Below are positions 46,335 to 57,152 of a stretch of DNA of 64,000 bases, piece by piece. Made by a program: the position numbers and the translations under genes. Positions within the stretch are counted from its first letter, which is position 1. Each line of letters begins with the position of its first letter. Under the pieces are notes generated by a model. The model ran no database searches, was not told the origin of the DNA, and saw only the letters and a list, made by a program, of their open reading frames with translations. Origin of the DNA: Phoronis australis (taxonomy: Eukaryota > Phoronida > Phoronidae); NCBI GenBank assembly GCA_002633005.1, contig NMRA01000299.1:186001-250000 (forward strand), given 5' to 3'.

Positions 46335-48025
46335 CACATAAATTGTAAATGCGCCCACAAATGCATCACAAATGGTGTGCTTTTAGAGTTATTTTTATGA
46401 TAAAAATAGCCACTAGATGGCACAAAAAACATACAATCCATTCAAAAACGGGAACATGCCATATTTCATAAAAATCTGTCAAGGAACTTCAGAGAAACAA
46501 AGGAAAACAGAATAAAATGAAATTGCCACTTAATTGTGGGCACAGCGTCCATTCCATCTGCCTGAAAGTCGTCGTCTGTTACCTTCATATGAAATCATTT
46601 ACTAAATTTAATAAAGATCCTGTAGTGGGTTTTGAAGATACAGCTATGGGCGCAAAACAAATCAAAACTACCTCTAGGAGGCGCCACAGTAGTCAGTCAC
46701 CATCATCAAACGTCCTCTTCACACTGAAAACATGTACGCCAATTTTCAAAACCATCCCTACATGATTTTGTTAATCAAGGGGTGGACGTCAAAAACAAGA
46801 TTTGAAAACAGCAAAAATGGCCACCAGGTGGCGCAATATACCTCGATTCCATCCAAAAACAGGATGATAGTGTCATGTCACCAATAGATGCCTATAATCA
46901 AAATTTTATGAAAATCTATTGAGGACCTTTGAAGATACAGACTGGTAAACATAAAAAACTAAAATTGCCACTAGGGGGCACATCAAAAGCCAGATCCGTC
47001 CGAAAGTCGTCGTCGTCCATTGTCAACATCATATAAATACACTGGCTAAATTAAGTAAAGATCCTGCAAACGGTTTAATAGATACAGCCATGAGCGCAAA
47101 AACAACAAAACTGCCACTAGGAGGTGCCACAGTAGTTGAACTCGTCGGAAAATCGTCGTCAGCCATCCACTTCATAGTAAAAACATACCTTCAATTTTCC
47201 ACAATTACCCTTAAAGACGTTTGGTTGATAGATGAGTGGACGCCAAAAAAACAGACTCCAAATCAGTAAAAATGGCCACTAGGTGGCGCAAACTAGGTCG
47301 AATCCATCTGAAAACGAAGAGGTGGCATCACCTCATTAACAGATGCCTGTATGCCAAATTTTATGAAAATAGGTTGAAGACCTTGGAACATCAGAGGTAA
47401 ACGAAAAAAAAAATAAATTGCCACTAAGTGGCACACCAGTAGTCAGATCCGTCTGAAAGTCGGCGTCCTCCGTTGTTAACATCATATCAATACACTAACT
47501 AAATTTAGTAAAGATCGTACGAATGGTTTAGGGGATACAACCATAGGTGCAAAAAAAACAAAACTGCTACTAGGAGGCGCCACAGTAGTCGAAGTCATCA
47601 GAAAATCATCGTCAGCCGTCTTCCTTATAGTAAGAATACATGCCAATTTTCACAATCGTCCTTTGAGCGGTTTGGTTGGTAGCGGGGTGGACGCAAAAAA
47701 ACAGAATCAAAAACAGTAAAAATGACCACTAGGTGACGCAAGCTACGTCAAATCCATCCGAAAACGGGAGGAAAGCGTCATCTCCCTAATAGGTGCCTAT
47801 ATACCAAATTTTATGAAAATCCGTTTAGAACTTTTGTAGATGGTAAAGGTAAAAAACTAAAATTGCCACTAGGGGGCACACCGGTAGTCGGATCCGTCTG
47901 AAAGTTCGCTCATGCCGTCCCATCTACAGAAGGAACACATGTGAAATATTTTATGAACATACGTTAAGGCGTTTTGGAGATAGAGCAGTGGACGCCGGAC
48001 GGACGGACGGAAATGACGGCATAAT
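46335..48025 (+). repeat. CTCF-motif array repeat, longest clean copy
   Basis: Motif starts: 46,410, 46,671, 46,821, 46,968, 47,114, 47,275, 47,421, 47,567, 47,725, 47,865. After the first interval the spacing is 140-161 bp. Three variants alternate: GGTGGCGC, then GGGGGCAC, then GGAGG(C/T)GCC, so the true unit is a trimer of about 450 bp. All on one strand. Lies in the intron between exons 6 and 7. The tail has a GGAC run near 47,998. Confidence 0.9.
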
Positions 48026-48259
48026 AATAATTATCTTTTTGCTGAACAACTTAACGTGACTGTCTAAATCTTTCAACCACATGAGGCAACTTCTGAAAAA
48101 TCAGTTACTTTTTATTAATAGCTTTATTTTAAACTTTACAATTATTCAGCTTTCGTAACAAATGTTCAAGCTAGAATTTAATTAATAGTCATTGAAGTTG
48201 TAAATGTTTATAAATAGCAAAGTCAGCAGGGTTTTCTCATGCATGAGCACTGAATTGAC

Positions 48260-48391
48260 CTTGAGACAGCACAAATAGACAGCCTCACAGTGCTTCTTGA
48301 GTTGAGATTCGTCTCCATTTGAATGAACGTAGATATGGAATTTGCCACTGTAGACCGGTCTGTTTAAGAAGTTGTTTGCAGCTCCTTCCAA
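48260..48391 (-). CDS. Exon 6: unrecognised domain, part 3
   Basis: Codons 258-301, phase 0 at both ends. Reads NRPVYSGKFHIYVHSNGDES and ends in the Cys-rich AVYLCCLK. Acceptor actcccag, donor gtcaat. Beta-strand character dominates. No family assigned. Confidence 0.6.
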
Positions 48392-48711
48392 CTGGGAGTA
48401 AGTACAGTTGCGACACTTGATTGGTCAATCACAGCCTTGTCAACTTCATGGAATTTAGGTATTGTTTGGTTGGCGTGCGTTTGGTTGTAGGTATTGGTGA
48501 TTTGCAGACAATGCAATGTAAGGTGTATGGATTTCTATTCTACTTTGCACTACTTTGTGATTCGCCCGTGTAATATCAAAAAATTATGTATTTGGTGTCA
48601 TTAACCAGTCGTGTCATAACACATTCTAGGTCATGTGAGAAATAGCACTAAGTTACGCCATGTTAAGGGGTTTGCAGAGCACTAGAGTTCAGTGGATTGT
48701 TTCTCACAAAC

Positions 48712-48793
48712 CTGCTCTACTCCTTGGGTATGCACTACTTCAAAATGGCCCTGACCATCCATGATTTCACACATTTTATCTTTTTCCCCGCTC
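48712..48793 (-). CDS. Exon 5: unrecognised domain, part 2
   Basis: Codons 230-257. Reads SGEKDKMCEIMDGQGHFEVV then ends with VEQ. Acceptor ttttttacag, donor gtttgt; phase 2 in, phase 0 out. Short, charged and open. Supported mainly by splice borders and by the phase match on both sides. Confidence 0.6.
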
Positions 48794-49033
48794 CTGTAAA
48801 AAAAGGAACAACACATTATGCTAGGCAGCTGATCCCAGCCATCGTGACGATGTGCCAATCGATATTTCATCAGCGAAACCCGACCAACTCCACCACAACT
48901 CAGCTTACATATGCCACTGACTGGCAACATCGGAATTGCCCTTAGTTCTCTGGATTAAACACCAAATGGCGTATGGATTTGAGATTAATAAAAATCTACC
49001 GCCATTACAATGAGTACCATACTCGTCTGGGTT

Positions 49034-49118
49034 ACCGCCATGCTCGGCTTACTGCCCACCCCTGAAATTTTCCATTTTTCATTTTAAGCGCCCATGCTTG
49101 GCTTACTGCCCACCCCCC
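49034..49118. repeat. Short tandem duplication
   Basis: CATGCTCGGCTTACTGCCCA and CATGCTTGGCTTACTGCCCA recur about 55 bp apart with similar flanks. Intronic. Confidence 0.7.
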
Positions 49119-49462
49119 ATTTTTTACGATCGAGACCTCCTTAAAAGGGTGTGTGCTTTTGTGAACGTTCGTCTTGCAAAACTAAGATTCTAAAACGTGC
49201 GTAACTCGCTTACCTTTCACGACAATCAATCAGTTTTAGCAGAACCGGGAACTTGCCTTACTACAGCGGTAAAATACCCATATTCTCACGCTAGATTAAG
49301 CACAGAACTTCGTGTCAGCATGTACTGATTACTGAGACAGCACTTGTCGAATGTATTTCATTGCCGTGGAAGAACCAACAAAGCGGTACCGTATGTCTTT
49401 ATGAGCAAGAACAGTGTTAACAGCCTGAGAAGGTTTAAGAGTGTAAACGTCACACTTGTTAC

Positions 49463-49674
49463 CTTAATGTCGTAGACACAGTAATGTCCACTTTGTTATC
49501 CAGATAGAACTCCAGAGATTGGAATTGCCTGTGTGTTAGCAGCATTTTTGTGCTGACGGCCATTTCCACAGATGACTTAATCTCCAAGATGTTACCACGT
49601 AGATCTTTTTGACGTGGCATCACATTGTACACAACATCAACAAAAGGCGCGGGATGCAACTCTCTCCACATATT
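49463..49674 (-). CDS. Exon 4: unrecognised domain, part 1
   Basis: Codons 160-229. Reads WRELHPAPFVDVVYNVMPRQ and later KMLLTHRQFQSLEFYLDN. The acceptor tttttcag and donor gtaaca are clear. It ends in phase 2 and joins perfectly to exon 5. Predicted mixed alpha/beta by eye. I do not recognise the fold, and no transmembrane segment is visible. Confidence 0.65.
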
Positions 49675-51350
49675 CTGAAAAAGACATTCTTTTTTATAAA
49701 TCTAAAAGCAAGACCAACAAACCTGGACAACAGGTTACAAGGAGGTTTTACAAACAGTTATTTCAATCTCATTGCCATCTTACAATGACTTGTCCTATGA
49801 ACAGCAAGATCAACAGCCACACAAAGCACCACAACCCTACCCTGATTCAATAGTATTTACCTACAATGCTAAATCTCCATCAAAAACAAAATCTTACTAC
49901 TGCTATGCGATGATCCCCAAGACACATCAAAACTTGCTAAGCTCAACATTCAACATTCTGATGCCAGTCAAAGGAACACAATTGGTTTTAAATTAAGGAC
50001 TGCAAACAGTATTGTTCGGATAGTTGTTGTTTTGTAAGATAGAATTTTTAAAGTCATTAGCTTTAACCAGAGTCATGAAACAGAAAAATTTATTGTATTT
50101 TTGTAATTCCGGTTTTGGGTTAACAACTCTTAATATTAAGTCAACTTGAAATTGAATCTATGGGGTGCTATGCCACTCATTTGGTAAATGAAATTCTGGT
50201 GGATATTGAGACTGTTCAACAGAGATTGTGGCACTCACAGTGAGGCCACTATGTAATGTTTTACATACATTGCAGGCCATTGTTGGCACTGCTTCTAAAA
50301 AACACTACAACAATTAACAAAAGCTGTACAGCAAACCCTTTTCAAACAGAAACATGTCCCTGAAGGTTCTAATGAAATGCCAACGGGTTCATTTCTTTCT
50401 GTTATTTGGTTCTAAGACCTAAACAAGACAGTGTGTTTGCATGAATTCACTTCAAAATGACAATGTTCTGAAAGCAAGACATTCAATGAAATAGTTTTGG
50501 CCAGGAGCCGTTATCGTCACAACAAGCCTAAATGCTGTTTGTACTTTTATTCTCTGTTATGTCAGCTGTTTCTATTGACTTGTTTTTGTCAAAGACGATA
50601 ATTCCCCACCACCAAATGGAATTTTGAAACTGGAACCCTAACAATGTATTTCTGGATTCTCTGTTAAAGAAGTTGTAGCTGGAATCTGAAGGCAAGTTTG
50701 TGATTTAAAGTTCCACGTTCTGGTTTATGAAACCAATGAGACTCAATCTCTTACAAGACGATTTCAGCACAAAAAGTTGCTACAATCATCTGGGGGCACA
50801 TTTTGGAATTTCGGGCCATGAATTTTGTCCGCAATGGTCACAATTGAGTCACTGAGCAGGCAAACATTAGTATTACTAAGCTATGCAGTGAATAGAGTAC
50901 ACTCTCCTGATGATGTGTCATCAAATCTGTATTAGCTACAACAGCAAAACTTCATGTTCACGCAAACAATGGAAGACATTGCAGGCAGGATATTTTTGGC
51001 ATCAAGAAAAAAAATTAGTGTAGACCAATAATTGAGGAACTAGTCACAAATTTTATATTTCCAACTTCACTACAATTTGGCTATCTTTCTCTGAGCTTAA
51101 AAATCAACTAAAATGATCTTAAATGTGTTACTCAACACCATTTTTGAGTATAAAATGAGACTTGGGATCAACATTTTAAACCATACTGAAATTCTGGAAG
51201 GTGCTGCTGCCATAATCTAATTAGCCACTGGCTTTTTATTGGATATCCCACGTGACACAGCAGAGGGAACAATGAAAAGCGCATGCTTTGTTTTTCCATC
51301 GTGTGAACATTATTCTGTTGTCTGTGCTCCACAACTTTACATTATACTAT
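49675..51350. other. Intron 3, left part, no recognised features
   Basis: AT-rich intron between exons 3 and 4; no known repeat or coding signal identified. Confidence 0.45.
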
Positions 51351-51525
51351 GGTGAGGCATGGTGTTTGCGATGGGGAGGCATGGTGTTTGCGATGGTGAG
51401 GCATTGTGTTTGCAAGGTGAGGCATGGTGTTTGTGATGGTGAGGCATGGTGTTTGCGATGGTGAGTCATGGTGTTTGTGATGGTGAGGCATGGTGTTTGT
51501 GATGGTGAGATATGGTGTTTGTGGT
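51351..51525. repeat. 21-bp minisatellite, second locus
   Basis: About eight copies of GGTGAGGCATGGTGTTTG(C/T)GAT with small variants. Unrelated in sequence to the 3.2-kb minisatellite, though it has the same period. Confidence 0.95.
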
Positions 51526-52144
51526 GCATCCAACAACACTGCTGTCAATAATGCTGTGGTACAAAGAAATGGCACAAATTTGTGAATGAGACCAGAGTAT
51601 GAGACAAGTCAAAGGCTTAATTGCCAGGCTTGTGAATCCCTTGACATGTTACAATCACTTTGTCAAGTGTTGCTTTGATGAGAGAATTGTAGTAATTACT
51701 GAGATCACTGAATTCGGGAATCAAACCACAGGCTCCTGATAAAACCGGCAAATGTCCTAACCATATAACTGTTTAGCGCAATAGGCCCATCCATGAGGCC
51801 TGCGCACGTCTGATGCATCGCAAACGACACCAGACCACCTACACTCTTTTTTTTAACCATATAGCTAATAAGCAAATGCCCATTAGTAGGTGGCAAACAG
51901 AGGATCATTCTACAATTCACCCAAAAAAGTAGTTCACAATTTTGAGCATGCTGCTGCACCACTAGCAGGTTCAATTATTATTTTAATCAAAAAGTACAAA
52001 TATCATTATTTTTTAGTTATGGTCTATTTTATTCAACATTGGGAACTGTAAACGGACATCAAGCAAAACAGTATACAGGGGTCTTATCACTACTCTAACA
52101 TTTTGAAAGTATGAAAATGGTGTTATTAAACATCTTATACCTAC

Positions 52145-52245
52145 CTTAAACAGAGAGTTCTCCAAGGAATTTTGGCCACAGTGAATACAAGCTGGGTTGT
52201 CTTCATGGTCATAATCATGTTCTTCGACAAATTTGATGATTGGAT
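52145..52245 (-). CDS. Exon 3: Cys-motif linker after COR
   Basis: Codons 126-159. Reads FVEEHDYDHEDNPACIHCGQ. The CxxC pair occupies the same position as the IPCLDCL motif of exon 30 in the downstream Roco module, and a CPHC-like motif after COR is usual in animal Roco proteins of this type. It begins in phase 1 after atttcag and ends in phase 0 at gtaggt. A retrotransposon 3' end (52.4-53.6 kb) lies in the intron before it. Confidence 0.7.
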
Positions 52246-52389
52246 CTGAAATTTTGTCCATTATTTATAGCATGTATCATATTACACATATATGCAATGT
52301 GTACCTTTCACAAAAACATGAAATTTTTCTGTATGCCTAATTCATGTGGTTACTTTGTGCCTAAAGGCAATATATTTCCACAAAATAAA

Positions 52390-53590
52390 AGAACACACAA
52401 ATGACATGGTGTTATGTTCCTCTACTGGCATCAAATTACAAGGTATGCAAATTGGCAGAATTTTGCAAATCATGGGGCATGCAAGTGAACTTGAAGAAAA
52501 CCAAGGTGATCGTTTTCAGAAATAGCAGTCCCCCTAGACAAAATTATATGAGAAATAGTTCTACAATGGAACTATGCATACGTCGATGTGGTGTCTCATT
52601 ACAAACACCTTGTGCTGTTTATGACCCCAAGAGTTTCGTGGACCAAAGCCATTAAAGCGTTATCTAGTTACAAGAAAAATAAAGCTGCCTCAGCAATTTT
52701 TAAATTAAAGTGAAGATGTCATGATCTACCTCCATTGATAGCCTTTCACCTGTTCCATAAAATAGTTTACCACTCCTTGTGTTATGGCACTGAGATATGG
52801 GGCTTAAAGGAGTATGAACAATTGGTAAATGTATATATTTTTCATTTATCAAGTTCAATTTGTAAACACATGTTGGAAGTATGGAGTTGTTCTAACTTAG
52901 CAGTTAGGGGAGAATGCGATCGATTCTGACTGTTTCCTAAATATTTTGTATCATGTACAAAATATTGGTTCAAAATACTGGGGATGCCTAACAATAGCTG
53001 CATATGATATGCTTTTTCGGTCAGACCTGATTGGAAGATCTTCTTATAATTGGGCAAGTTATTAAGTACACTTCCGTCTGTATATGGTTTTTCAGATGTA
53101 TGGATTAATCAATCACATTTTAACAGTTTTTTCCCAGCATGTCAGTGACTGTTATTTGCAAGGCTGGGAATCTGATATGGAATGTAATGCAAAACTGTCT
53201 TGCTATGTGGGGTTTAAAACAACGTATTGTCTAGAGAATTATTTAAAAATAATTAGCGAGATCCCACATGTTTTTATCCAGTCTCTGATTCAATTGCGAT
53301 GCTCAAATCATTCATAACTTGTGGAAAGAGATCGCCACACAAATATTCCCTGTGAAAATAGGTTGTGTTAGTTATGTAATTCGGGATTTGTAAAGGATAA
53401 ATATCGTCTGGTGTTAGTTTGCAGTGCGTACCAAGGCCTTCAGGGATTAAGTACTTCAGCGGTCATTTTTGTCATTCTTCCACAACATCTAAATTTGAAT
53501 CTCTCATGAGAACTCCGCATGCCCTACTTCTACCCTACATCCACCATGCTCTCAAGCGTCACAATTTATGATCCAGTTTGTAACGCACCT
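52390..53590 (+). mobile_element. Non-LTR retrotransposon 3' end (RT C-terminus)
   Basis: 52,440-52,545 reads LAEFCKSWGMQVNLKKTKVI, the RT segment around the conserved K(T/S)K. 52,735-52,925 reads HKIVYHSLCYGTEIWGLKEY, the post-RT YG(S/A)E(V/I)WG motif. Beyond 52,925 the frame continues with stops (YGFSDVWINQ, then QCVPRPSG...KYFSGHFCHSS near 53.4 kb). Frameshifted and inactive. The block duplicated at 59,868 starts in the middle of this element. Confidence 0.75.
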
Positions 53591-54316
53591 GACAATGTAC
53601 TGTCCTGCACATGTTATATTTTGGGCCTATGGCCATATGTCAACATTTCAATAAGATCTTAAAACATGGTAAGAACTGGTTGTACCATTTAATTAGGCCA
53701 AACCTCCCAGGATTGAATAGACTTGCATGCGATTGGATGAATTAAAGTGCACTTAGAAAATAGACCAATCATTACAGGACTACTGTCATGACATAGCTTG
53801 TGAGTTAACTGTTCCAATATGGCTGAGTGCCTATTAGATAGTAAATAGCCGGCACCATAATCATGATGCTTTAATCAGCTGTGTGAATTTATGTATTATT
53901 CACTTTACAAGCTATAAGGACACACTCAGATGAAATGAATGAATTCAATGTGAATATGTCCCTATAGGTTGTAAACTTAAATTACTACGACCTATCAGGC
54001 CACACCCACAGCACAAGTGATGATGTGATTGGCGCTACATTCTGTAGACAAAAGACGCGCGTAAAAAACTTACAGAACAGAACAGAAACAATGAGTTCTA
54101 TCCCAAAATTCAACATTCCAAGGTGGCCCACCAATCACTTCAAATGTGCGGTCACCATTTCATTGGGGTATGGACACCAAACATACTCCCGAAAACACTT
54201 AAAATATTCTACATGTTCTTGCATCATCTTGCTTTTACAAGTTAGCCTAGTTCCTCGTTTCTACAGAATGCAGTCCTAAAGTTATCAGTGAGCTGCATTT
54301 CTGTAATCGACCGGTG

Positions 54317-54390
54317 GTCCCAATAGCCCACTTGGACTAAAGCAACTGCATGGTTAGCAGAAAGTTCCAGGTACGATCCCCACTTAGGAC
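54317..54390 (+). ncRNA. tRNA-like sequence (SINE head or tRNA pseudogene)
   Basis: 74 nt. The ends GTCCCAA and TTAGGAC pair as an acceptor stem with one mismatch. An A-box-like AGCCCACTTGG, an anticodon arm CTGC-ATGGTTA-GCAG (anticodon position GGT) and a B-box-like GGTACGATCCC are in tRNA order. The T-loop deviates from TTCGA, so it is probably not a functional tRNA. No transcript evidence. Confidence 0.55.
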
Positions 54391-54500
54391 AGAGATCTTT
54401 CAGACTACTGTAACAGTGACTTGACCAACATAGTTACATTTATTAATGCCTGCACATCAACAACATCTTTAACTTTTAAGTTAGTGTTTAAGAAATATAC

Positions 54501-54674
54501 CTCCTCCATTATGGGTTTGATTGAAGTACACTCCTTCTTTGTACAGCACAAACTCCACAACAGTGTTAACACGTGTCATGAAAAGCCAATAGGACTCCTT
54601 TAGGTCATTCCTCTTGTCTTCCGCACCAGGTGGCAGCACAAAACGGTATGTGACATGAAGTGTGCTGTCAGTGC
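54501..54674 (-). CDS. Exon 2: COR C-terminal extension
   Basis: Codons 68-125, joined in phase 1 at both ends. It is beta-rich and contains RFVLPPGAEDKRND and SYWLFMTRVNTVVEF. Its place right after a COR-B strand parallels exon 30 of the downstream module (LEVKVQGSHPDN then a helix), so it is probably the last layer of the COR domain. A tRNA-like sequence lies about 110 bp beyond its donor, at 54,317-54,390. Confidence 0.7.
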
Positions 54675-54966
54675 CTGAAATGTCCAAACATGTGTACCAC
54701 GTAACATGATTGTATATTGAACTTAATTTAATTATAAATAATTGATAGTCTCTACTTTTATATTTTTACAATGTAGATAGATAAAAAAACCTATCAGTAT
54801 CTGCATCTAAATTTGAAGCACGTTCCAATACCTGAAGCAATTTAGTAAAACTATTTTACTCATTACCAATACCTGCATCCCAATGTATTCTAAAAGCACA
54901 GAAACTTTTACAAGAACTGAATCTTTTTGCACTTATTGATTATGTCTCCCAGTGATTAAGAATTCC

Positions 54967-56238
54967 AATCAAATAGATGTTGGAATGCCGTGCAGTTACC
55001 GACGAATAAAAATATAAAATAGTAAAACTAGTAAAACTAAAACGACGAGCATCGGTACTAAAATATATTAAAATATCCCCACGTTTCGAGCGATGCGCTT
55101 TTTGTCAAGGGCGTGCTAGACTGCTGAGTACATGAAAATAGATCTAAAATAAAATGGCACAGGAGATGCGAATTTCTGTAGAGAAATTAGACTGTTGTCC
55201 ACTAGGTTCCCTGATAGGGGTTATGAACCACGCTTGGTATCTGACACTCTATCCAAGGTACAATCTATTTCTAGGGAGGAACTCCTGGTCCCTAAGGACC
55301 AGATGAATAAGCAAGATAAGAACATGTTCATTCCATTTGTCACTACCTTTCTTCCCAGTGTGAATAGAACTCTGAATAGGATTTTTGATGAACTCAGTCC
55401 GCTGTAAGACAATGAGTACTTAACTAGGGTTTTCCCCTTGAGGCCCCGTCTGGTCTATAGACATCCTCGCAATCTTAGGAATATGCTAGTTAAAGCAGGT
55501 TTACTAAGTTAAACATAGATCACCAAGAGGCTGGCTCTGTGAGATGTGACAAACCCAGGTGCCTGACCTGCACTCACATATCAGGGGAGTCAGTTGTAAG
55601 TCGCCATGGTGTCTCATATGAGATCAGAGACAAATTCTCATGCTCGAGTGCGGGCATTGTTTATCTTATTAGATGTGGTAAATGTCCCCACGCGTGGTAT
55701 TTTGGGGAGACAGGTAACTCGTCACGCACGAGAATGAACGGCCACGGGCAGACGATCCTTCACAATAATAGGGCAGTCCCCGTTGGGGAACATTTCAACC
55801 TCCCAGGCCATACTACCAGAGACGCCGACGTACTGCTAGTCAAAGGTCGGCTGTCTGACATTTACGCACGTAGAAAATGCGAGGCCGAATTCATCGCAAA
55901 ATTTAACAATCATACCAGAGGCCTAAACAGAGACATAGGGGTTCTGTCTCACTACAAATCTGTAGTGATAGACTCCAGTAGCTACATATGTCTCTGTTTG
56001 GGTCTCTCTCTCATCATACGTAGGCCTACCCCACTGGTAGTTGCTATGTCCTGTAGTGTTCATATTATGTGATCTCCTGTGCCTTTTTATTTTAGATCCA
56101 TCTAAATGTACTCAACAGTCTGTAGCACACCCTTGACAAAGAGCGCATTGCTCAAAACGTGGGGATATTTTAATACATTTTAGTACCGACGCTCGTCGTT
56201 TTAGTTTTACTAGACAAAAGTTTTACTATTTTATACTT
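54967..56238 (+). mobile_element. Penelope-like element, RT-deleted, inverted terminal repeats
   Basis: Flanked by the direct repeat TAAGAATTCC (54,957-54,966 and 56,239-56,248). Inverted repeats of about 160 bp lie at 55,010-55,166 and 56,074-56,235. Between them is the end of the RT/linker region (55,195 on; MSTRFPDRGYEPRLVSDTL, with a stop after SPL at 55,403) and a GIY-YIG endonuclease. Most of the RT is missing, so it is non-autonomous. Penelope-like elements are known to carry terminal repeats in direct or inverted order. Confidence 0.8.
55539..55960 (+). pseudogene. GIY-YIG endonuclease domain of the Penelope-like element
   Basis: Reads RCDKPRCLTCTHISG (Cys motif before the nuclease), then SAGIVYLIRCGKCPHAWYFG and ETGNSSRTRMNGH. 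GIY-YIG is represented by G-I-V-Y and WYFGET, and the catalytic Arg is in RTRMNGH. EHFNLPGH follows, as usual in these elements. It is separated from the upstream linker frame by a stop and frameshift. Confidence 0.85.
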
Positions 56239-56950
56239 TAAGAATTCCTGCAAGTTCTGTAGCCCATATTAGCCGGCCTTGAAGATGCCCTTGTCAGACA
56301 TCTGCGAGACTGCTACGGTAACATCTGTTAGTTGAATTTATAACCATCAGAGCATGTGTTGCAATATTGCCATTGACCAAGAGCAGTGCGACTTAGAATT
56401 TTAATTCATTAAACAAATCGGTAACTCTTGAATAAGTTTCCCCAAAATTGATCCCACGAAATTTGATTGAACTCGGAATCCTGGAAAAATTTGTGTCCAA
56501 TGCAAAAAAAAAATATTAGTAAAAAATAGTCTCAATAAATACTGCAATAATTTCAGGCAATTTTTACTTGGAAATGGCACTTTTGTGTAGAACAGAATAG
56601 AATAGAATGTGCTTCATTCCAGACTTACATTTGTCCGTAATAGCTATACAGTAATGAACTATCCTAACAGCTAAGAGAATTAAACTCTAGAAACCAAATG
56701 AGAAAAAATAAGCTTAAGATAGCATGAATAAAATGAATAAAATATAAAATGATTGAAATCAATACAAATGAATGCAGGATTCTAAACAAATATCGGAGAC
56801 AGTGTACTCATCTCTCATGTGACAATGAATATCAATCAAGAGAGAATAAAACAAACATTAGATGCTTTCAACTTTCTATGGACACCAAGAATGTGTTTGC
56901 AAACTATATGAATTTATTAAAACAGTTCATATTTGTCCACATATAATTAC

Positions 56951-57152
56951 CAAAATCGCCTGTGTCCAGCTGCAGAAGTGCAGTTATGGCTCCATATTCC
57001 AAAATGGCAACTTTGTCATAGGTCATCAACACAATGGAGCGGAGATACGTGCTAACTCGAGACAAAATGGTTGTGGGTACACTGTGAGCTAACTTGTATG
57101 TAAACTTCACCTCTGTTTCATTCAAAGCAGGATTTGCTGGCCAAAATTTTGT
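56951..57152 (-). CDS. Exon 1: COR-B-like segment of a Roco protein
   Basis: Codons 1-67 of the chain, starting in phase 0 after a pyrimidine-rich tttccag acceptor and ending in phase 1 at gtaatt. The pattern VPTTILSRVSTYLRS followed by AILEYGAITALLQLD matches the C-terminal half of COR domains, where a basic aromatic stretch precedes a W/Y-x-x-GA(I/L)L-x-x-G-x-x-AL(L/V) strand. It aligns position by position with exon 29 of the downstream Roc-COR module (WKTGAILKKGGQIALIK). The upstream Roc and COR-A parts are not in the window. Confidence 0.75.

Larger units (their letters stand above)
52925..57057. repeat. Large duplicated block, copy 1
   Basis: Nearly identical to 59,868-64,000 (offset about 6,943, with small indels and SNPs). 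Includes part of a retrotransposon, the tRNA-like sequence, exon 2, the Penelope-like element and the end of exon 1. The right limit is set only by the window edge of copy 2. Confidence 0.95.
60..57152 (-). other. Gene locus: multi-exon Roco-family gene(s), 33 exons, partial at both ends
   Basis: Thirty-three minus-strand exons join into 1,629 in-frame codons. Every junction has AG/GT splice borders and compatible phase. Domain order by codon: COR-B-like 1-125; Cys motif near 143; unassigned 160-347; MBT core 348-425 and MBT arm 437-462; possible TIR-like 463-564; helical 565-656; LRR about 680-1020; Roc about 1035-1197; COR 1198-1480; unassigned C-terminus 1485-1629. Roco proteins are multidomain GTPases in which Roc is always followed by COR; metazoan relatives are LRRK1/2 and MFHAS1. 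Seen directly: the motifs and phases. Inferred: that all exons belong to one transcript. Two tandem genes remain possible. No kinase domain is visible. The 5' end lies beyond 64 kb and the 3' end lies left of base 60. Confidence 0.7.

Noticed and set aside
46335-48025. CRISPR-like array (regular repeats and spacers)
   Set aside because: Repeat units extend through the whole 150 bp with no unique spacers, and the genome is clearly eukaryotic.
54317-54390. Functional tRNA-Thr gene
   Set aside because: T-loop and B box deviate (GGTACGATCCC) and there is an acceptor mismatch; more like a SINE head or pseudogene.
55195-56072. Host gene with GIY-YIG nuclease
   Set aside because: Flanked by a target duplication and inverted repeats, broken by stops and frameshifts, and related pieces are dispersed; it is a mobile element.
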